Assembly: GCA_911728455.2 (NCBI GenBank)
Contig: OU452222.1
Location: 15,231,201 to 15,295,200 of the forward strand
DNA from: Marthasterias glacialis
Lineage: Eukaryota > Echinodermata > Asteroidea > Forcipulatida > Asteriidae
Direction: 5' to 3'
DNA length: 64,000 bases
Part shown: positions 27,421 through 39,639 of the stretch, piece by piece
Position numbering within the stretch: position 1 is the first letter of the stretch
Layout: every line of letters begins with the position of its first letter
Made by a program: the position numbers and the translations under genes
The notes under the pieces: generated by a model
Seen by the model: only the letters and a program-made list of their open reading frames with translations
Databases searched by the model: none
Told to the model about the DNA's origin: nothing

Positions 27421-28539
27421 GTGGTCAAAAAATTTTGATGCGATTTTATGATAGAAAATGATAGAGTAGATATCACTGAAGAGGGTTTGTGTGTGGGGAA
27501 GGGGTCAATTCGAAATATTTGGGCAAATAGCAATATTTAGGTCAACTCTGACGTCATCAAGATGGCCGGAAAAGCTCGCTAGCTCCCGAAATAACGCGAG
27601 TTGGGACCTCTAGTTTGTTGGACACGTCTCCGAAGAGCCGCCCGCATCCACTGATTCCATGAAAACCACTTTTCAAAAGAGGTCAAAAATTGAAAATTTG
27701 TGAGAACACGCCATTTTGGTCAAAAAATTTTGATGCGATTTTATGATAGAAAATGATAGAGTAGATATCACTGAAGAGGGTTTGTGTGTGGGGAAGGGGT
27801 CAATTCGCAATATTTGGGCAAATAGCAATATTTAGGTCAACTCTGACGTCATCAAGATGGCCGAAAAAGCTCGCTAGCTCCCGAAATAACGCGAGTTGGG
27901 ACCTTTAGTTTGTTGGACACGTCTCCGAAGAGCCGCCCGCATCCACTGATTCCATGAAAACCACTTTTCAAAAGGGGTCAAAAATTGAAAATTTCTCACA
28001 GGGAGCTCCCTGTGAGCACCCGCCATTTTGGTCAAAAATTTTTGATGCGCTTTATGATAGAAAATGATAGAGTAGAAATCACTGAAGAGGGTTTGTGTGT
28101 GGGGAAGGGGTCAATTCGCAATATTTGGGCAAATAGCAATATTTAGGTCAACTCTGACGTCATCAAGATGGCCGGAAAAGCTCGCTAGCTCCCGAAATAA
28201 CGCGAGTTGGGACCTGTAGTTTGTAGGACACGTCTCCGAAGAGCCGCCCGCATCCACTGATTCCATGAAAACCACTTTTCAAAAGGGGTCAAAAATTACA
28301 AATTTCTCACAGGGAGCTCCCTGTGAGCACCCGCCGTTTTGGTCAAAAAATTTTTATGCGATTTTATGATAGAAAAGGATAGAGTAGATATCACTGAAGA
28401 GGGTTTGTGTGTGGGGATGGGGTCAATTCGCAATATTTGGCAAAATAGCAATATTTAGGTCAACTCTGACGTAATCAAGATGACCGGAAAAGCTCGCTAG
28501 CTCCCGAAATAACGCGAGTTGGGACCTCTAGTTTGTTGG

Positions 28540-31500
28540 ACACGTCTCGGAAGAGCCGCCCGCATCCATTGATTCCATGAAGCACTTTTTAAAAGGGGTC
28601 AAAAATTACAAATTTCTCACAGGGAGCTCCCTGTGAGCACCCGCCATTTTGGTTAAAAAAATTTTATGCGATTTTATGATAGAAAAGGATAGAGTAGATA
28701 TTACTGAAGAGGGTTTGTGTGTGGGGATGGGGTCAATTCGCAATATTTGGCCAGATAGCAATATTAAGGTCAACTCTGACGTCATCAAGATGGCCGAAAA
28801 AGCTCGCTAGCTCCCGATATAATGCGAGTTGGGACCTCTAGTTTGTTGGACACGTCTCGGAAGAGCCGCCCGCATCCACTGATTCCATGAAAAGCACTTT
28901 TCAAAAGGGGTCAAAAATTACAAATTTCTCACAGGGAGCTCCCTGTGAGCACCCGCCATTTTGGTCAAAAAATTTTTATGCGATTTTATGATACAAAAGG
29001 ATAGAGTAGATATCACTGAAGAGGGTTTGTGTGTGGGGATGGGGTCAATTCGCAATATTTGGCCAGATAGCAATATTTAGGTCAACTCTGACGTCATCAA
29101 GATGGCCGAAAAAGCTCGCTAGCTCCCGAAATAACGCGAGTTGGGACCTCTAGTTTGTTGGACACGTCTCGGAAGAGCCGCCCGCATCCACTGATTCCAT
29201 GAAAAGCACTTTTCAAAAGGGGTCAAAAATTGAAAATTTTTCACAGGGAGCTCCCTGTGAGCACCCGCCATTTTGGTCAAAAATTTTTTATGCGATTTTA
29301 TGATAAAAAGGATAGAGTAAATATCACTGAAGAGGGTTTGTGTGTGGGGTCGGGGTCAATTCGCAATATTTGGCCAAATAGCAAAATTTAGGTCAACTCT
29401 GACGTCATCAAGATGGCCGAAAAAGCTCGCTAGCTCCCGAAATAACGCGAGTTGGGACCTCTTGTTTGTTGGACACGTCTCGGAAGAGCCGCCCGCATCC
29501 ACTGATTCCATGAAAAGCACTTTTCAAAAGGGGTCAAAAATTACAAATTTCTCACAGGGAGCTCCCTGTGAGCACCCGCCATTTTGGTCAAAAAAATTTT
29601 ATGCGATTTTATGATACAAAAGGATAGAGTAGATATCACTGAAGAGGGTTTGTGTGTGGGGATGGGGTCAATTCGCAATATTTGGCCAGATAGCAATATT
29701 TAGGTCAACTCTGACGTCATCAAGATGGCCGAAAAAGCTCGCTAGCTCCCGAAATAACGCGAGTTGGGACCTCTAGTTTGTTGGACACGTCTCGGAAGAG
29801 CCGCCCGCATCCACTGATTCCATGAAAAGCACTTTTCAAAAGGGGTCAAAAATTGAAAATTTTTCACAGGGAGCTCCCTGTGAGCACCCGCCATTTTGGT
29901 CAAAAATTTTTTATGCGATTTTATGATAAAAAGGATAGAGTAAATATCACTGAAGAGGGTTTGTGTGTGGGGTCGGGGTCAATTCGCAATATTTGGCCAA
30001 ATAGCAAAATTTAGGTCAACTCTGACGTCATCAAGATGGCCGAAAAAGCTCGCTAGCTCCCGAAATAACGCGAGTTGGGACCTCTTGTTTGTTGGACACG
30101 TCTCGGAAGAGCCGCCCGCATCCACTGATTCCATGAAAAGCACTTTTCAAAAGGGGTCAAAAATTACAAATTTCTCACAGGGAGCTCCCTGTGAGCACCC
30201 GCCATTTTGGTCAAAAAATTTTTATGCGATTTTATGATAGAAAAGGATAGAGTAGATATCACTGAAGAGGGTTTGTGTGTGGGGATGGGGTCAATTCGCA
30301 ATATTTGGCCAAATAGCAATATTTAGGTCAACTCTGACGTCATCAAGATGGCCGAAAAAGCTCGCTAGCTCCCGAAATAACGCGAGTTGGGACCTCTTGT
30401 TTGTTGGACACGTCTCGGAAGAGCCGCCCGCATCCATTGATTCCATGAAAAGCACTTTTCAAAAGGGGTCAAAAATTACAAATTTCTCACAGGGACCCGC
30501 CATTTTGGTCAAAAAATTTTATGTGATTTTATGATAGAAAAGGATAGAGTAGATATCACTGAAGAGGGTTTGTGTGTGGGGATGGGGTCAATTCGCAATA
30601 TTTGGCCAAATAGCAATATTGAGGTCAACTCTGACGTCATCAAGATGGCCAAAAAAGCTCGGTAGCTCTTACAAATTTCTCACAGGGAGCTCCCTGTGAG
30701 CACCCGCCATTTTGGTCAAAAAAATTTTATGCGATTTTATGATAAAAAGGATAGAGTAGATATCACTGAAGAGGGTTTGTGTGTGGGGAAGGGGTCAATT
30801 CGCAATATTTGGCCAAATAGCAAAATTTAGGTCAACTCTGACGTCATCAAGATGGCCGAAAAAGCTCGCTAGCTCCCGAAATAACGCGAGTTGGGACCTC
30901 TAGTTTGTTGGACACGTCTCGGAAGAGCCGCCCGCATCCACTGATTCCATGAAAAGCACTTTTCAAAAGGGGTCAAAAATTACAAATTTCTCACAGGGAG
31001 CTCCCTGTGAGCACCCGCCATTTTGGTCAAAAAATTTTTATGCGATTTTATGATAGAAAAGGATAGAGTAGATATCACTGAAGAGGGTTTGTGTGTGGGG
31101 ATGGGGTCAATTCGCAATATTTGGCCAGATAGAAATATTTAGGTCAACTCTGACGTCATCAAGATGGCCGAAAAAGCTCGCTAGCTCCCGAAATAACGCG
31201 AGTTGGGACCTCTAGTTTGTTGGACACGTCTCGGAAGAGCCGCCCGCATCCACTGATTCCATGAAAAGCACTTTTCAAAAGGGGTCAAAAATTACAAATT
31301 TCTCACAGGGTGCTCCCTGTGAGCACCCGCCATTTTGGTCAAAAAAATTTTATGCGATTTTATGATAGAAAAGGATAGAGTAAATATCACTGAAGAGGGT
31401 TTGTGTGTGGGGATGGGGTCAATTCGCAATATTTGGCCAAATAGCAAAATTTAGGTCAACTCTGACGTCATCAAGATGGCCGAAAAAGCTCGCTAGCTCC

Positions 31501-34500
31501 CGAAATAACGCGAGTTGGGACCTCTTGTTTGTTGGACACGTCTCGGAAGAGCTGCCCGCATCCATTGATTCCATGAAAAGCACTTTTCAAAAGGGGTCAA
31601 AAATTACAAATTTCTCACAGGGAGCTCCCTGTGAGCACCCGCCATTTTGGTCAAAAAATTGTTATGCGATTTTATGATAGAAAAGGATAGAGTAGATATC
31701 ACTGAAGAGGGTTTGTGTGTGGGGATGGGGTCAATTCGCAATATTTGGCCAAATATCATTATTTAGGTCAACTCTGACGTCATCAAGATGGCCAAAAAAG
31801 CTCGCTAGCTCCCGAAATAACGCGAGTTGGGACCTTTAGTTTGTTGGACACGTCTCGGAAGAGCTGCCCGCATCCATTGATTCCATGAAAAGCACTTTTC
31901 AAAAGGGGTCAAAAATTACAAATTTCTCACTAGAGCTCCCTGTGAGCACCCGCCATTTTGGTCAAAAAATTTTTATGCGATTTTATGATAGAAAAGGATA
32001 GAGTAGATATCACTGAAGAGGGTTTGTGTGTGGGGATGGGGTCAATTCGCAATATTTGGCCAGATAGCAATATTTAGGTCAACTCTGACGTCATCAAGAT
32101 GGCCGAAAAAGCTCGGTAGCTCCCGAAATAACGCGAGTTGGGACCTCTAGTTTGTTTGACACGTCTCGGAAGAGCGGCCCGCATCCACTGATTCCATGAA
32201 AAGCACTTTTCAAAAGGGGTCAAAAATTGAAAATTTCTCACAGGGAGCTCCCTGTGAGCACCCGCCATTTTGGTCAAAAAATTTTTATGCAATTTTATGA
32301 TAGAAAATGATAGAGTAGATATCACTGAAGAGGGTTTGTGTGTGGGGATGGGGTCAATTCGCAATATTTGGCCAAATATCATTATTTAGGTCAACTCTGA
32401 CGTCATCAAGATGGCCAAAAAAGCTCGCTAGCTCCCGAAATTACGCGAGTTGGGACCTTTAGTTTGTTGGACACGTCTCGGAAGAGCCGCCCGCATCCAT
32501 TGATTCCATGAATAGCACTTTTCAAAAGGGGTCAAAAATTACAAATTTCTCACAGGGAGCTCCCTGTGAGCACCCGCCATTTTGGTCAAAAAAATTTTAT
32601 GCGATTTTATGATAGAAAAGGATAGAGTAGATATCACTGAAGAGGGTTTGTGTGTGGGGATGGGGTCAATTCGCAATATTTGGCCAGATAGCAATATTTA
32701 GGTCAACTCTGACGTCATCAAGATGGCCGAAAAAGCTCGCTAGCTCCCGAAATAACGCGAGTTGGGACCTCTAGTTTGTTGGACACGTCTCCGAAGAGCC
32801 GCCTGCATCCACTGATTCCATGAAAAGCACTTTTCAAAAGGGGTCAAAAATTACAAATTTCTCACAGGGAGCTCCCAGTGAGCACCCGCCATTTTGGTCA
32901 AAATTTTTTTATGTGATTTTATGATAGAAAAGGATAGAGTAGATATCACTGAAGAGGGTTTGTGTGTGGGGATGGGGTCAATTCGCAATATTTGGCCAAA
33001 TAGCAATATTGAGGTCAACTCTGACGTCATCAAGATGGCCAAAAAAGCTCGGTAGCTCTGACAAATTTCTCACAGGGAGCTCCCTGTGAGCACCTGCCAA
33101 TTTGGTCAACAAATTTTTATGCGATTTTATGATAGAAAAGGATAGAGTAGAAATCACTGAAGAGGGTTTGTGTGTGGGGATGGGGTCAATTCGCAATATT
33201 TGGCCAAATACCAATCTTTAGGTCAACTCTGACGTCATCAAGATGGCCGAAAAAGCTCGCTAGCTCCCGAAATAATGCGAGTTGGGACCTCTAGTTTGTT
33301 GGACACGTCTCGGAAGAGCCGCCCGCATCCATTGATTCCATGAAGCACTTTTTAAAAGGGGTCAAAAATTACAAATTTCTCACAGGGAGCTCCCTGTGAG
33401 CACCCGCCATTTTGGTTAAAAAAAATTTATGCGATTTTATGATAGAAAAGGATAGAGTAGATATTACTGAAGAGGGTTTGTGTGTGGGGATGGGGTCAAT
33501 TCGCAATATTTGGCCAAATAGCAATATTAAGGTCAACTCTGACGTCATCAAGATGGCCGAAAAAGCTCGCTAGCTCCCGATATAATGCGAGTTGGGACCT
33601 CTAGTTTGTTGGACACGTCTCGGAAGAGCCGCCCGCATCCACTGATTCCATGAAAAGCACTTTTCAAAAGGGGTCAAAAATTACAAATTTCTCACAGGGA
33701 GCTCCCTGTGAGCACCCGCCATTTTGGTCAAAAAATTTTTATGCGATTTTATGATACAAAAGAATAGAGTAGATATCACTGAAGAGGGTTTGTGTGTGGG
33801 GATGGGGTCAATTCGCAATATTTGGCCAGATAGCAATATTTAGGTCAACTCTGACGTCATCAAGATGGCCGAAAAAGCTCGCTAGCTCCCGAAATAACGC
33901 GAGTTGGGACCTCTAGTTTGTTGGACACGTCTCGGAAGAGCCGCCCGCATCCACTGATTCCATGAAAAGCACTTTTCAAAAGGGGTCAAAAATTACAAAT
34001 TTTTCACAGGGAGCTCCCTGTGAGCACCCGCCATTTTGGTCAAAAATTTTTTATGCGATTTTATGATAAAAAGGATAGAGTAAATATCACTGAAGAGGGT
34101 TTGTGTGTGGGGATGGGGTCAATTCGCAATATTTGGCCAAATAGCAAAATTTAGGTCAACTCTGACGTCATCAAGATGGCCGAAAAAGCTCGCTAGCTCC
34201 CGAAATAACGCGAGTTGGGACCTCTTGTTTGTTGGACACGTCTCGGAAGAGCCGCCCGCATCCACTGATTCCATGAAAAGCACTTTTCAAAAGGGGTCAA
34301 AAATTACAAATTTCTCACAGGGAGCTCCCTGTGAGCACCCGCCATTTTGGTCAAAAAATTTTTATGCGATTTTATGATAGAAAAGGATAGAGTAGATATC
34401 ACTGAAGAGGGTTTGTGTGTGGGGATGGGGTCAATTCGCAATATTTGGCCAAATAGCAATATTTAGGTCAACTCTGACGTCATCAAGATGGCCGAAAAAG

Positions 34501-36930
34501 CTCGCTAGCTCCCGAAATAACGCGAGTTGGGACCTGTTGTTTTTTGGACACGTCTCGGAAGAGCCGCCCGCATCCATTGATTCCATGAAAAGCACTTTTC
34601 AAAAGGGGTCAAAAATTACAAATTTCTCACAGGGACCCGCCATTTTGGTCAAAAAATTTCATGCGATTTTATGATAGAAAAGGATAGAGTAGATATCACT
34701 GAAGAGGGTTTGTGTGTGGGAATGGGGTCAATTCGCAATATTTGGCCAAATAGCAATATTTAGGTCAACTCTGACGTCATCAAGATGGCCGAAAAAGCTC
34801 GCTAGCTCCCGAAATAACGCGAGTTGGGACCTCTAGTTTGTTGGACACGTCTCGGAAGAGCCGCCCGCATCCACTGATTCCATGAAAAGCACTTTTCAAA
34901 AGGGGTCAAAAATTACAAATTTCTCACAGGGAGCTCCCTGTGAGCACCCGCCATTTTGGTCAAAAAATTGTTATGCGATTTTATGATAGAAAAGGATAGA
35001 GTAGATATCACTGAAGAGGGTTTGTGTGTGGGGATGGAGTCAATTCGCAATATTTGGCCAAATAGCAATATTTAGGTCAACTCTGACGTCATCAAGATGG
35101 CCAAAAAAGCTCGCTAGCTCCCGAAATAACGCGAGTTGGGACCTTTAGTTTGTTGGACACGTCTCGGAAGAGCTGCCCGCATCCATTGATTCCATGAAAA
35201 GCACTTTTCAAAAGGGGTCAAAAATTACAAATTTCTCACAGGGAGCTCCCTGTGAGCACCCGCCATTTTGGTCAAAAAAATTTTATGCGATTTTATGATA
35301 AAAAGGATAGAGTAGATATCACTGAAGAGGGTTTGTGTGTGGGGAAGGGGTCAATTCGCAATATTTGGCCAAATAGCAAAATTTAGGTCAACTCTGACGT
35401 CATCAAGATGGCCGAAAAAGCTCGCTAGCTCCCGAAATAACGCGAGTTGGGACCTCTAGTTTGTTGGACACGTCTTGGAAGAGCCGCCCGCATCCACTGA
35501 TTCCATGAAAAGCACTTTTCAAAAGGGGTCAAAAATTACAAATTTCTCACAGGGAGCTCCCTGTGAGCACCCGCCATTTTGGTCAAAAAATTGTTATGCG
35601 ATTTTATGATAGAAAAGGATAGAGTAGATATCACTGAAGAGGGTTTGTGTGTGGGGATGGGGTCAATTCGCAATATTTGGCCAAATAGCAATATTTAGGT
35701 CAACTCTGACGTCATCAAGATGGCCAAAAAAGCTCGCTAGCTCCCGAAATAACGCGAGTTGGGACCTTTAGTTTGTTGGACACGTCTCGGAAGAGCTGCC
35801 CGCATCCATTGATTCCATGAAAAGCACTTTTCAAAAGGGGTCAAAAATTACAAATTTCTCACAGGGAGCTCCCTGTGAGCACCCGCCATTTTGGTCAAAA
35901 AATGTTTATGCAAATTTATGATAGAAAATGATAGAGTAGATATCACTGAAGAGGGTTTGTGTGTGGGGATGGGGTCAATTCGCAATATTTGGCCAGATAG
36001 CAATATTTAGGTCAACTCTGACGTCATCAAGATGGCCAAAAAAGCTCGCTAGCTCCCGAAATTACGCGAGTTGGGACCTTTAGTTTGTTGGACACGTCTC
36101 GGAAGAGCCGCCCGCATCCATTGATTCCATGAATAGCACTTTTCAAAAGGGGTCAAAAATTACAAATTTCTCACAGGGAGCTCCCTGTGAGCACCCGCCA
36201 TTTTGGTTAAAAAAATTTTATGCGATTTTATGATAGAAAAGGATAGAGTAGATATCACTGAAGAGGGTTTGTGTGTGGGGATGGGGTCAATTCGCAATAT
36301 TTGGCCAAATAGCAATATTTAGGTCAACTCTGACGTCATCAAGATGGCCGAAAAAGCTCGCTAGCTCCCAAAATAACGCGAGTTGGGACCTCTAGTTTGT
36401 TGGACACGTCTCCGAAGAGCCGCCTGCATCCACTGATTCCATGAAAAGCACTTTTCAAAAGGGGTCAAAAATTACAAATTTCTCACAGGGAGCTCCCAGT
36501 GAGCACCCGCCATTTTGGTCAAAATTTTTTTATGTGATTTTATGATAGAAAAGGATAGAGTAGATATCACTGAAGAGGGTTTGTGTGTGGGGATGGGGTC
36601 AATTCGCAATATTTGGCCAAATAGCAATATTGAGGTCAACTCTGACGTCATCAAGATGGCCAAAAAAGCTCGGTAGCTCTTACAAATTTCTCACAGGGAG
36701 CTCCCTGTGAGCACCTGCCAATTTGGTCAAAAAATTTTTATGCGATTTTATGATAGAAAAGGATAGAGTAGAAATCACTGAAGAGGGTTTGTGTGTGGGG
36801 ATGGGGCCAATTCGCAATATTTGGCCAAATAGCAATCTTTAGGTCAACTCTGACGTCATCAAGATGGCCGAAAAAGCTCGCTAGCTCCCGAAATAACGCG
36901 AGTTGGGACCTCTAGTTTGTTGGACACGTC
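28540..36930. repeat. Multi-monomer duplicated blocks in the right half of Sat312
   Basis: Several large blocks repeat. 29,965-30,534 matches 34,105-34,674 at an offset of 4,140. The region from 28,564 matches that from 33,327 at 4,763; the 623-bp difference equals a local two-monomer duplication (29,342-29,614 versus 29,965-30,237). Segments 32,280-33,310 and 35,900-36,930 match at an offset of 3,621. They share a deletion junction where a unit is truncated at ctcggtagctct and runs directly into acaaatttctc (33,041 and 36,662; a related junction lies at 30,651). These shared junctions are strong markers of block-wise amplification. Confidence 0.8.
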
Positions 36931-37165
36931 TCGGATGAGCCGCCCGCATCCACTGATTGCATGAAAAGCACTTTTCAAAAGGGGTCAAAAATTACAAATT
37001 TCTCACAGGGAGCTCCCTGTGAGCACCCGCCATTTTGGTCAAAAAAATTGTATGCGATTTTATGATAGAAAAGGATAGAGTAGATATCACTGAAGAGGGT
37101 TTGTGTGTGGGGATGGGGTCAATTCGCAATATTTGGCCAAATAGCAATATGGCCGAAAAAGCTCT

Positions 37166-37680
37166 CTAGCACTCTTTATTGCTAGCGTGATTTTGGGGGG
37201 TCAAAAACTTAACATTTTGCAAGGATGGGGCGGGAGGGGGGTTACATGTCGACTCTTTCACCATTTCATAGTTTAGGTTTTCAGTTTTGTGTAGGCAAAA
37301 TTTTAAGCCAAGTGAGATTCACTTTGAAGTTCAAGTGAGATTCTGTGGCGTCAGTTCAGCTGCCCGCTTTGCCTGGTAGCGTCAGTTCGACTCGGATATT
37401 TTGATAGCAAATCTAAAATTTCAACCTGGGGGCGCGCGGAGGGGGGGGTAGGATGACTTTTTATATTTATGGGCCAACAATCAACATTTAAATTTGTGTC
37501 GAATTTTCAAATATCACTGTTAATATTGATAGTTAAAATAATAATTATGGATTTGTATTGCGCGCGTCCCCAAAAATTATCAAACGCACATTATATAAAA
37601 GTATTTAAAAAAAGAACAAGCAACTCCAATTATGTTAGACAGAATTATGCAAGACGTAATTAAATCATAATGATAGACAG
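37166..37680. other. Low-copy spacer with G-rich tracts
   Basis: I see no gene. It contains G-runs (near 37,193, 37,230 and 37,440) like the G-rich transition at the end of Sat186 (17,160), and it again leads into an R465 unit. A 64-codon ORF at 37,469 has no recognisable features. Confidence 0.4.
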
Positions 37681-37691
37681 AATCTTTTTAC

Positions 37692-37880
37692 CTGCAATTA
37701 GCTGATGTAGTCTTGCATCTGAAAATCAAACTTGTACGGCCATGCGGCATCTTTAGCCTGAAACCACGAGCAAGCCCAGATACTCCGAATGTTCTTCAAA
37801 AGCATCTTCAATGGGACTTTAGTACACGAAGCTGCCAGGGAGTAAAAACATCAGTTATATATGGCCATATTTAACCCGTC
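37692..37880 (-). repeat. R465 unit, single truncated copy
   Basis: On the minus strand the core is 37,692-37,831 (140 bp), bounded by GGCAG upstream and a GTAAAAAG donor downstream. It matches the cores at 17.2-18.5 kb through tttgattttc-gatgcaagact. One frame is open for most of the core and reads through KFDFQMQDY, close to the KFDFRMQDY read from the 18.3-kb copy. It then stops just before the donor. The copy breaks off where the AAAC-rich tail of the neighbouring SINE begins. Confidence 0.6.
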
Positions 37881-37883
37881 AGG

Positions 37884-38215
37884 TTGTTGGGTTGTTTGAT
37901 TCTTTGTTTATTTGTTGGGTTGTTTGTTTGTTTCTTTGTTTGCTTGTTGGGTCGTTCATTTGCTTGTTTGTTGGGTTGTTTGTTTGTTTATGTGTTGGGT
38001 TGGTTAATGGGTTTTCTGTCTGTTGGGTTAATGGTTTGTTTGTTTATTTGTTTGTTTGTTTTGCTCGAGGGAAGAAAACAGGAGGGCCCAGAGAAAAACT
38101 CTCGTGGCACAGGAGAGAACCAACGTACAACTCTACTAAGGCCCTAGCCTAGAATCGAACCATGGCTCCAGTGGTGGTACGCGAGTTACAGTACAACGTG
38201 TCACTGTCTTTGTCA
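37884..38215 (-). mobile_element. tRNA-derived SINE with expanded AAAC-type tail
   Basis: Read on the minus strand, 38,215-38,140 resembles a tRNA-like head, with actcgcgtaccaccactgg followed by GGTTCGATTCT at 38,161-38,151, a good polymerase III B box. The A box is degenerate. A body follows that contains tgtgccacgagagttttt and ctctgggccctcctg, of the kind common in invertebrate SINEs. The 3' end runs into about 180 bp of (AAAC)n with accaacccaaca variants (38,065-37,884). Expansion of the SINE tail into a microsatellite is the simplest reading. No target duplication was located. Confidence 0.55.
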
Positions 38216-38317
38216 TGGCTTATAAACACCTCTTATAAAAGATAGTATCTAATTCACATGAGTTGTAGCTATTGGTGCATGTCATGGTGTTTTTCATAAC
38301 TTACTAATTACTTCTTT

Positions 38318-38525
38318 GTAGTAACGAATTATTTAATTTGTAATAATGCGTTATTAATTTGTAATAATGAATTACTAATTTGTAACAACGAATTACTAAT
38401 TCATAATAACCAATTACTCATTCGTAATAACGAATTACTAATTAGTAATTAAAAAGTATTTAATTCGTAATAACGAATTATTTATTCGTAATAACGGTGT
38501 ACTGATTCGTAATAACGGACTATTT
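38318..38525. repeat. 21-bp AT-rich minisatellite
   Basis: About ten imperfect copies of a 21-bp unit close to aatttgtaataacgaattac(t). The repeated words gtaataacgaatta are near-palindromic, so the tract can form many small hairpins. Copies are diverged and the register slips near 38,440-38,470. Confidence 0.85.
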
Positions 38526-39282
38526 TTTCGCGGATAATATATGATTTCGTTGAACGACTGGGTTTTCGTAGGAAACAGCATGACAAAACATGTCAACACA
38601 TTGATGTTTACGAGACAGTGTCCAAAGTATCGATTACCTATCATGACCTGCATTTGAGGCATTTACAGTACAGAAAATACTATTTAAAATAAAAGAGTAA
38701 TGACCTCATCAATGAGAAACCGTTGGCAACCTTGTTGGATTTATGCAAATTACGTCAGCCTAAATCAAGGGATAGTTCATACAAGTTCAAGTGTACGCTA
38801 AGTTGTTTATTTTTAGCAATAAAATTGATACTAGAATATTGTTTGATTGGCACCATTTTGAGTAAAATTGCTCGCTCGTGGACTAAACGGGACTTGCTAG
38901 ATTATGGTTTCTGATTAGATTGGAGAGGTTGCAATAATGAGGGGCTGCATGGGTGGTCTTTCACAGCATCAATGGCAGGAACTTTGTTGTTTCATTAGTG
39001 TTTGGGTAGTTTACTTGTGGATTTTATATTACTGTTGTTTATTTTAATTTTAACACTATAGCTTTTATTTCTTTGGACTTTTTCTGCGAATAAGAGTGCC
39101 GTATGATATCAGACCTTCAATACTTAACACCCATTAGAATCCAATCTTATCCTGGTTTTATCCAAGCGCAAGGATATTGCTCTCATGGTTTAATAAAGAA
39201 CACTGATCATTGAACAGAAATATTTAGGAATTTACGAAATAACACATAAGAAACGGTTAAAATTCAGTGAATTCGGGCGATT
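38526..39282. other. AT-rich low-copy DNA, no gene seen
   Basis: No repeat unit, RNA gene or convincing exon is visible. A 63-codon ORF at 38,723-38,914 (+) is unremarkable. Confidence 0.4.
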
Positions 39283-39636
39283 TCATTGCGTATTACATAC
39301 CATAACGAAACGACTCAGTTTTCTTGGTCGACTCGGACTCAAGGTACCGGGAAGTACAGCGCTTGCACCAGTTAGTAACCCGGAGTGTGTGCCGTCTCCC
39401 TGTTGCAGTCTCCCCGCTGCCACCTCCCGGGCGACCGCACCCAAATATCGTCTCGTACAAGTTACTCTCGGCATGCAGTCCTCGATGTGGCAGTGCAGGT
39501 CTGGGAAGCCCCGGTCTGTATGCCGTTTCGACATACTATAGCGTAAGACGAGGCCAGAGTTGACCAATACCGTACTTTCCTTCTGTTCTCCTGTCACTTG
39601 GCGCTTGATGTGCTGCTGTGCCGCCACTGGCCACAC
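39283..39636 (-). CDS. Hypothetical ORF (117 aa) in a GC- and CpG-richer patch
   Basis: A 117-codon minus-strand ORF sits in the most GC-rich stretch of the window (about 39,290-39,660), with many CpGs next to AT-rich flanks. The patch could be a CpG-island-like 5' end of a gene. Upstream on the minus strand, near 39,680, lies tacacgtgagc, an E-box. Near the 3' end of the frame the sequence gttatg/gtatgt resembles a 5' splice site, so the true exon might end there rather than at the stop. The product is Arg- and Thr-rich, with no domain or signal peptide that I recognise. It may be a first exon, or just an ORF favoured by base composition. Confidence 0.25.
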   Translation of the reverse strand: MWPVAAQQHIKRQVTGEQKESTVLVNSGLVLRYSMSKRHTDRGFPDLHCHIEDCMPRVTCTRRYLGAVAREVAAGRLQQGDGTHSGLLTGASAVLPGTLSPSRPRKLSRFVMVCNTQ

Positions 39637-39639
39637 TGT

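Larger units (their letters stand above)
21839..37165. repeat. Sat312: 312-bp satellite array
   Basis: Roughly 49 head-to-tail copies of a 312-bp unit (repeat marks at 22,394, 22,706, 23,018 and 23,330). Both edges are abrupt. Each unit carries a perfect 18-bp palindrome cacagggagctccctgtg, the octamer tgacgtca (a consensus CRE), the words aagatggcc and cgccattttgg (both near YY1 consensus), and ctcgc...gcgag flanking tagctcccgaaataa. No homology to Sat186 is apparent beyond a short attttggtc word. A minus-strand ORF of 88 codons recurs in many left-half copies; since 312 is divisible by 3 and copies are nearly identical, it is not evidence for a gene. The array has nested block duplications and a subfamily switch, listed separately. 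Confidence 0.97.

Noticed and set aside
22394..27533. Recurring 88-codon minus-strand ORF in many Sat312 monomers
   Set aside because: The monomer length is a multiple of three and units are nearly identical, so any open frame recurs. The frame includes the palindrome and the CRE, is broken or altered in most right-half units, and encodes no recognisable domain.
1..37165. CRISPR array interpretation of the short regular repeats
   Set aside because: The whole 186- or 312-bp unit repeats with no unique spacers, there are no cas genes, and the DNA is eukaryotic.
37884..38152. Two ORFs rich in Leu, Phe, Val and Cys, resembling membrane proteins
   Set aside because: They are translations of the GTTT/TTG-rich SINE tail on its complementary strand.
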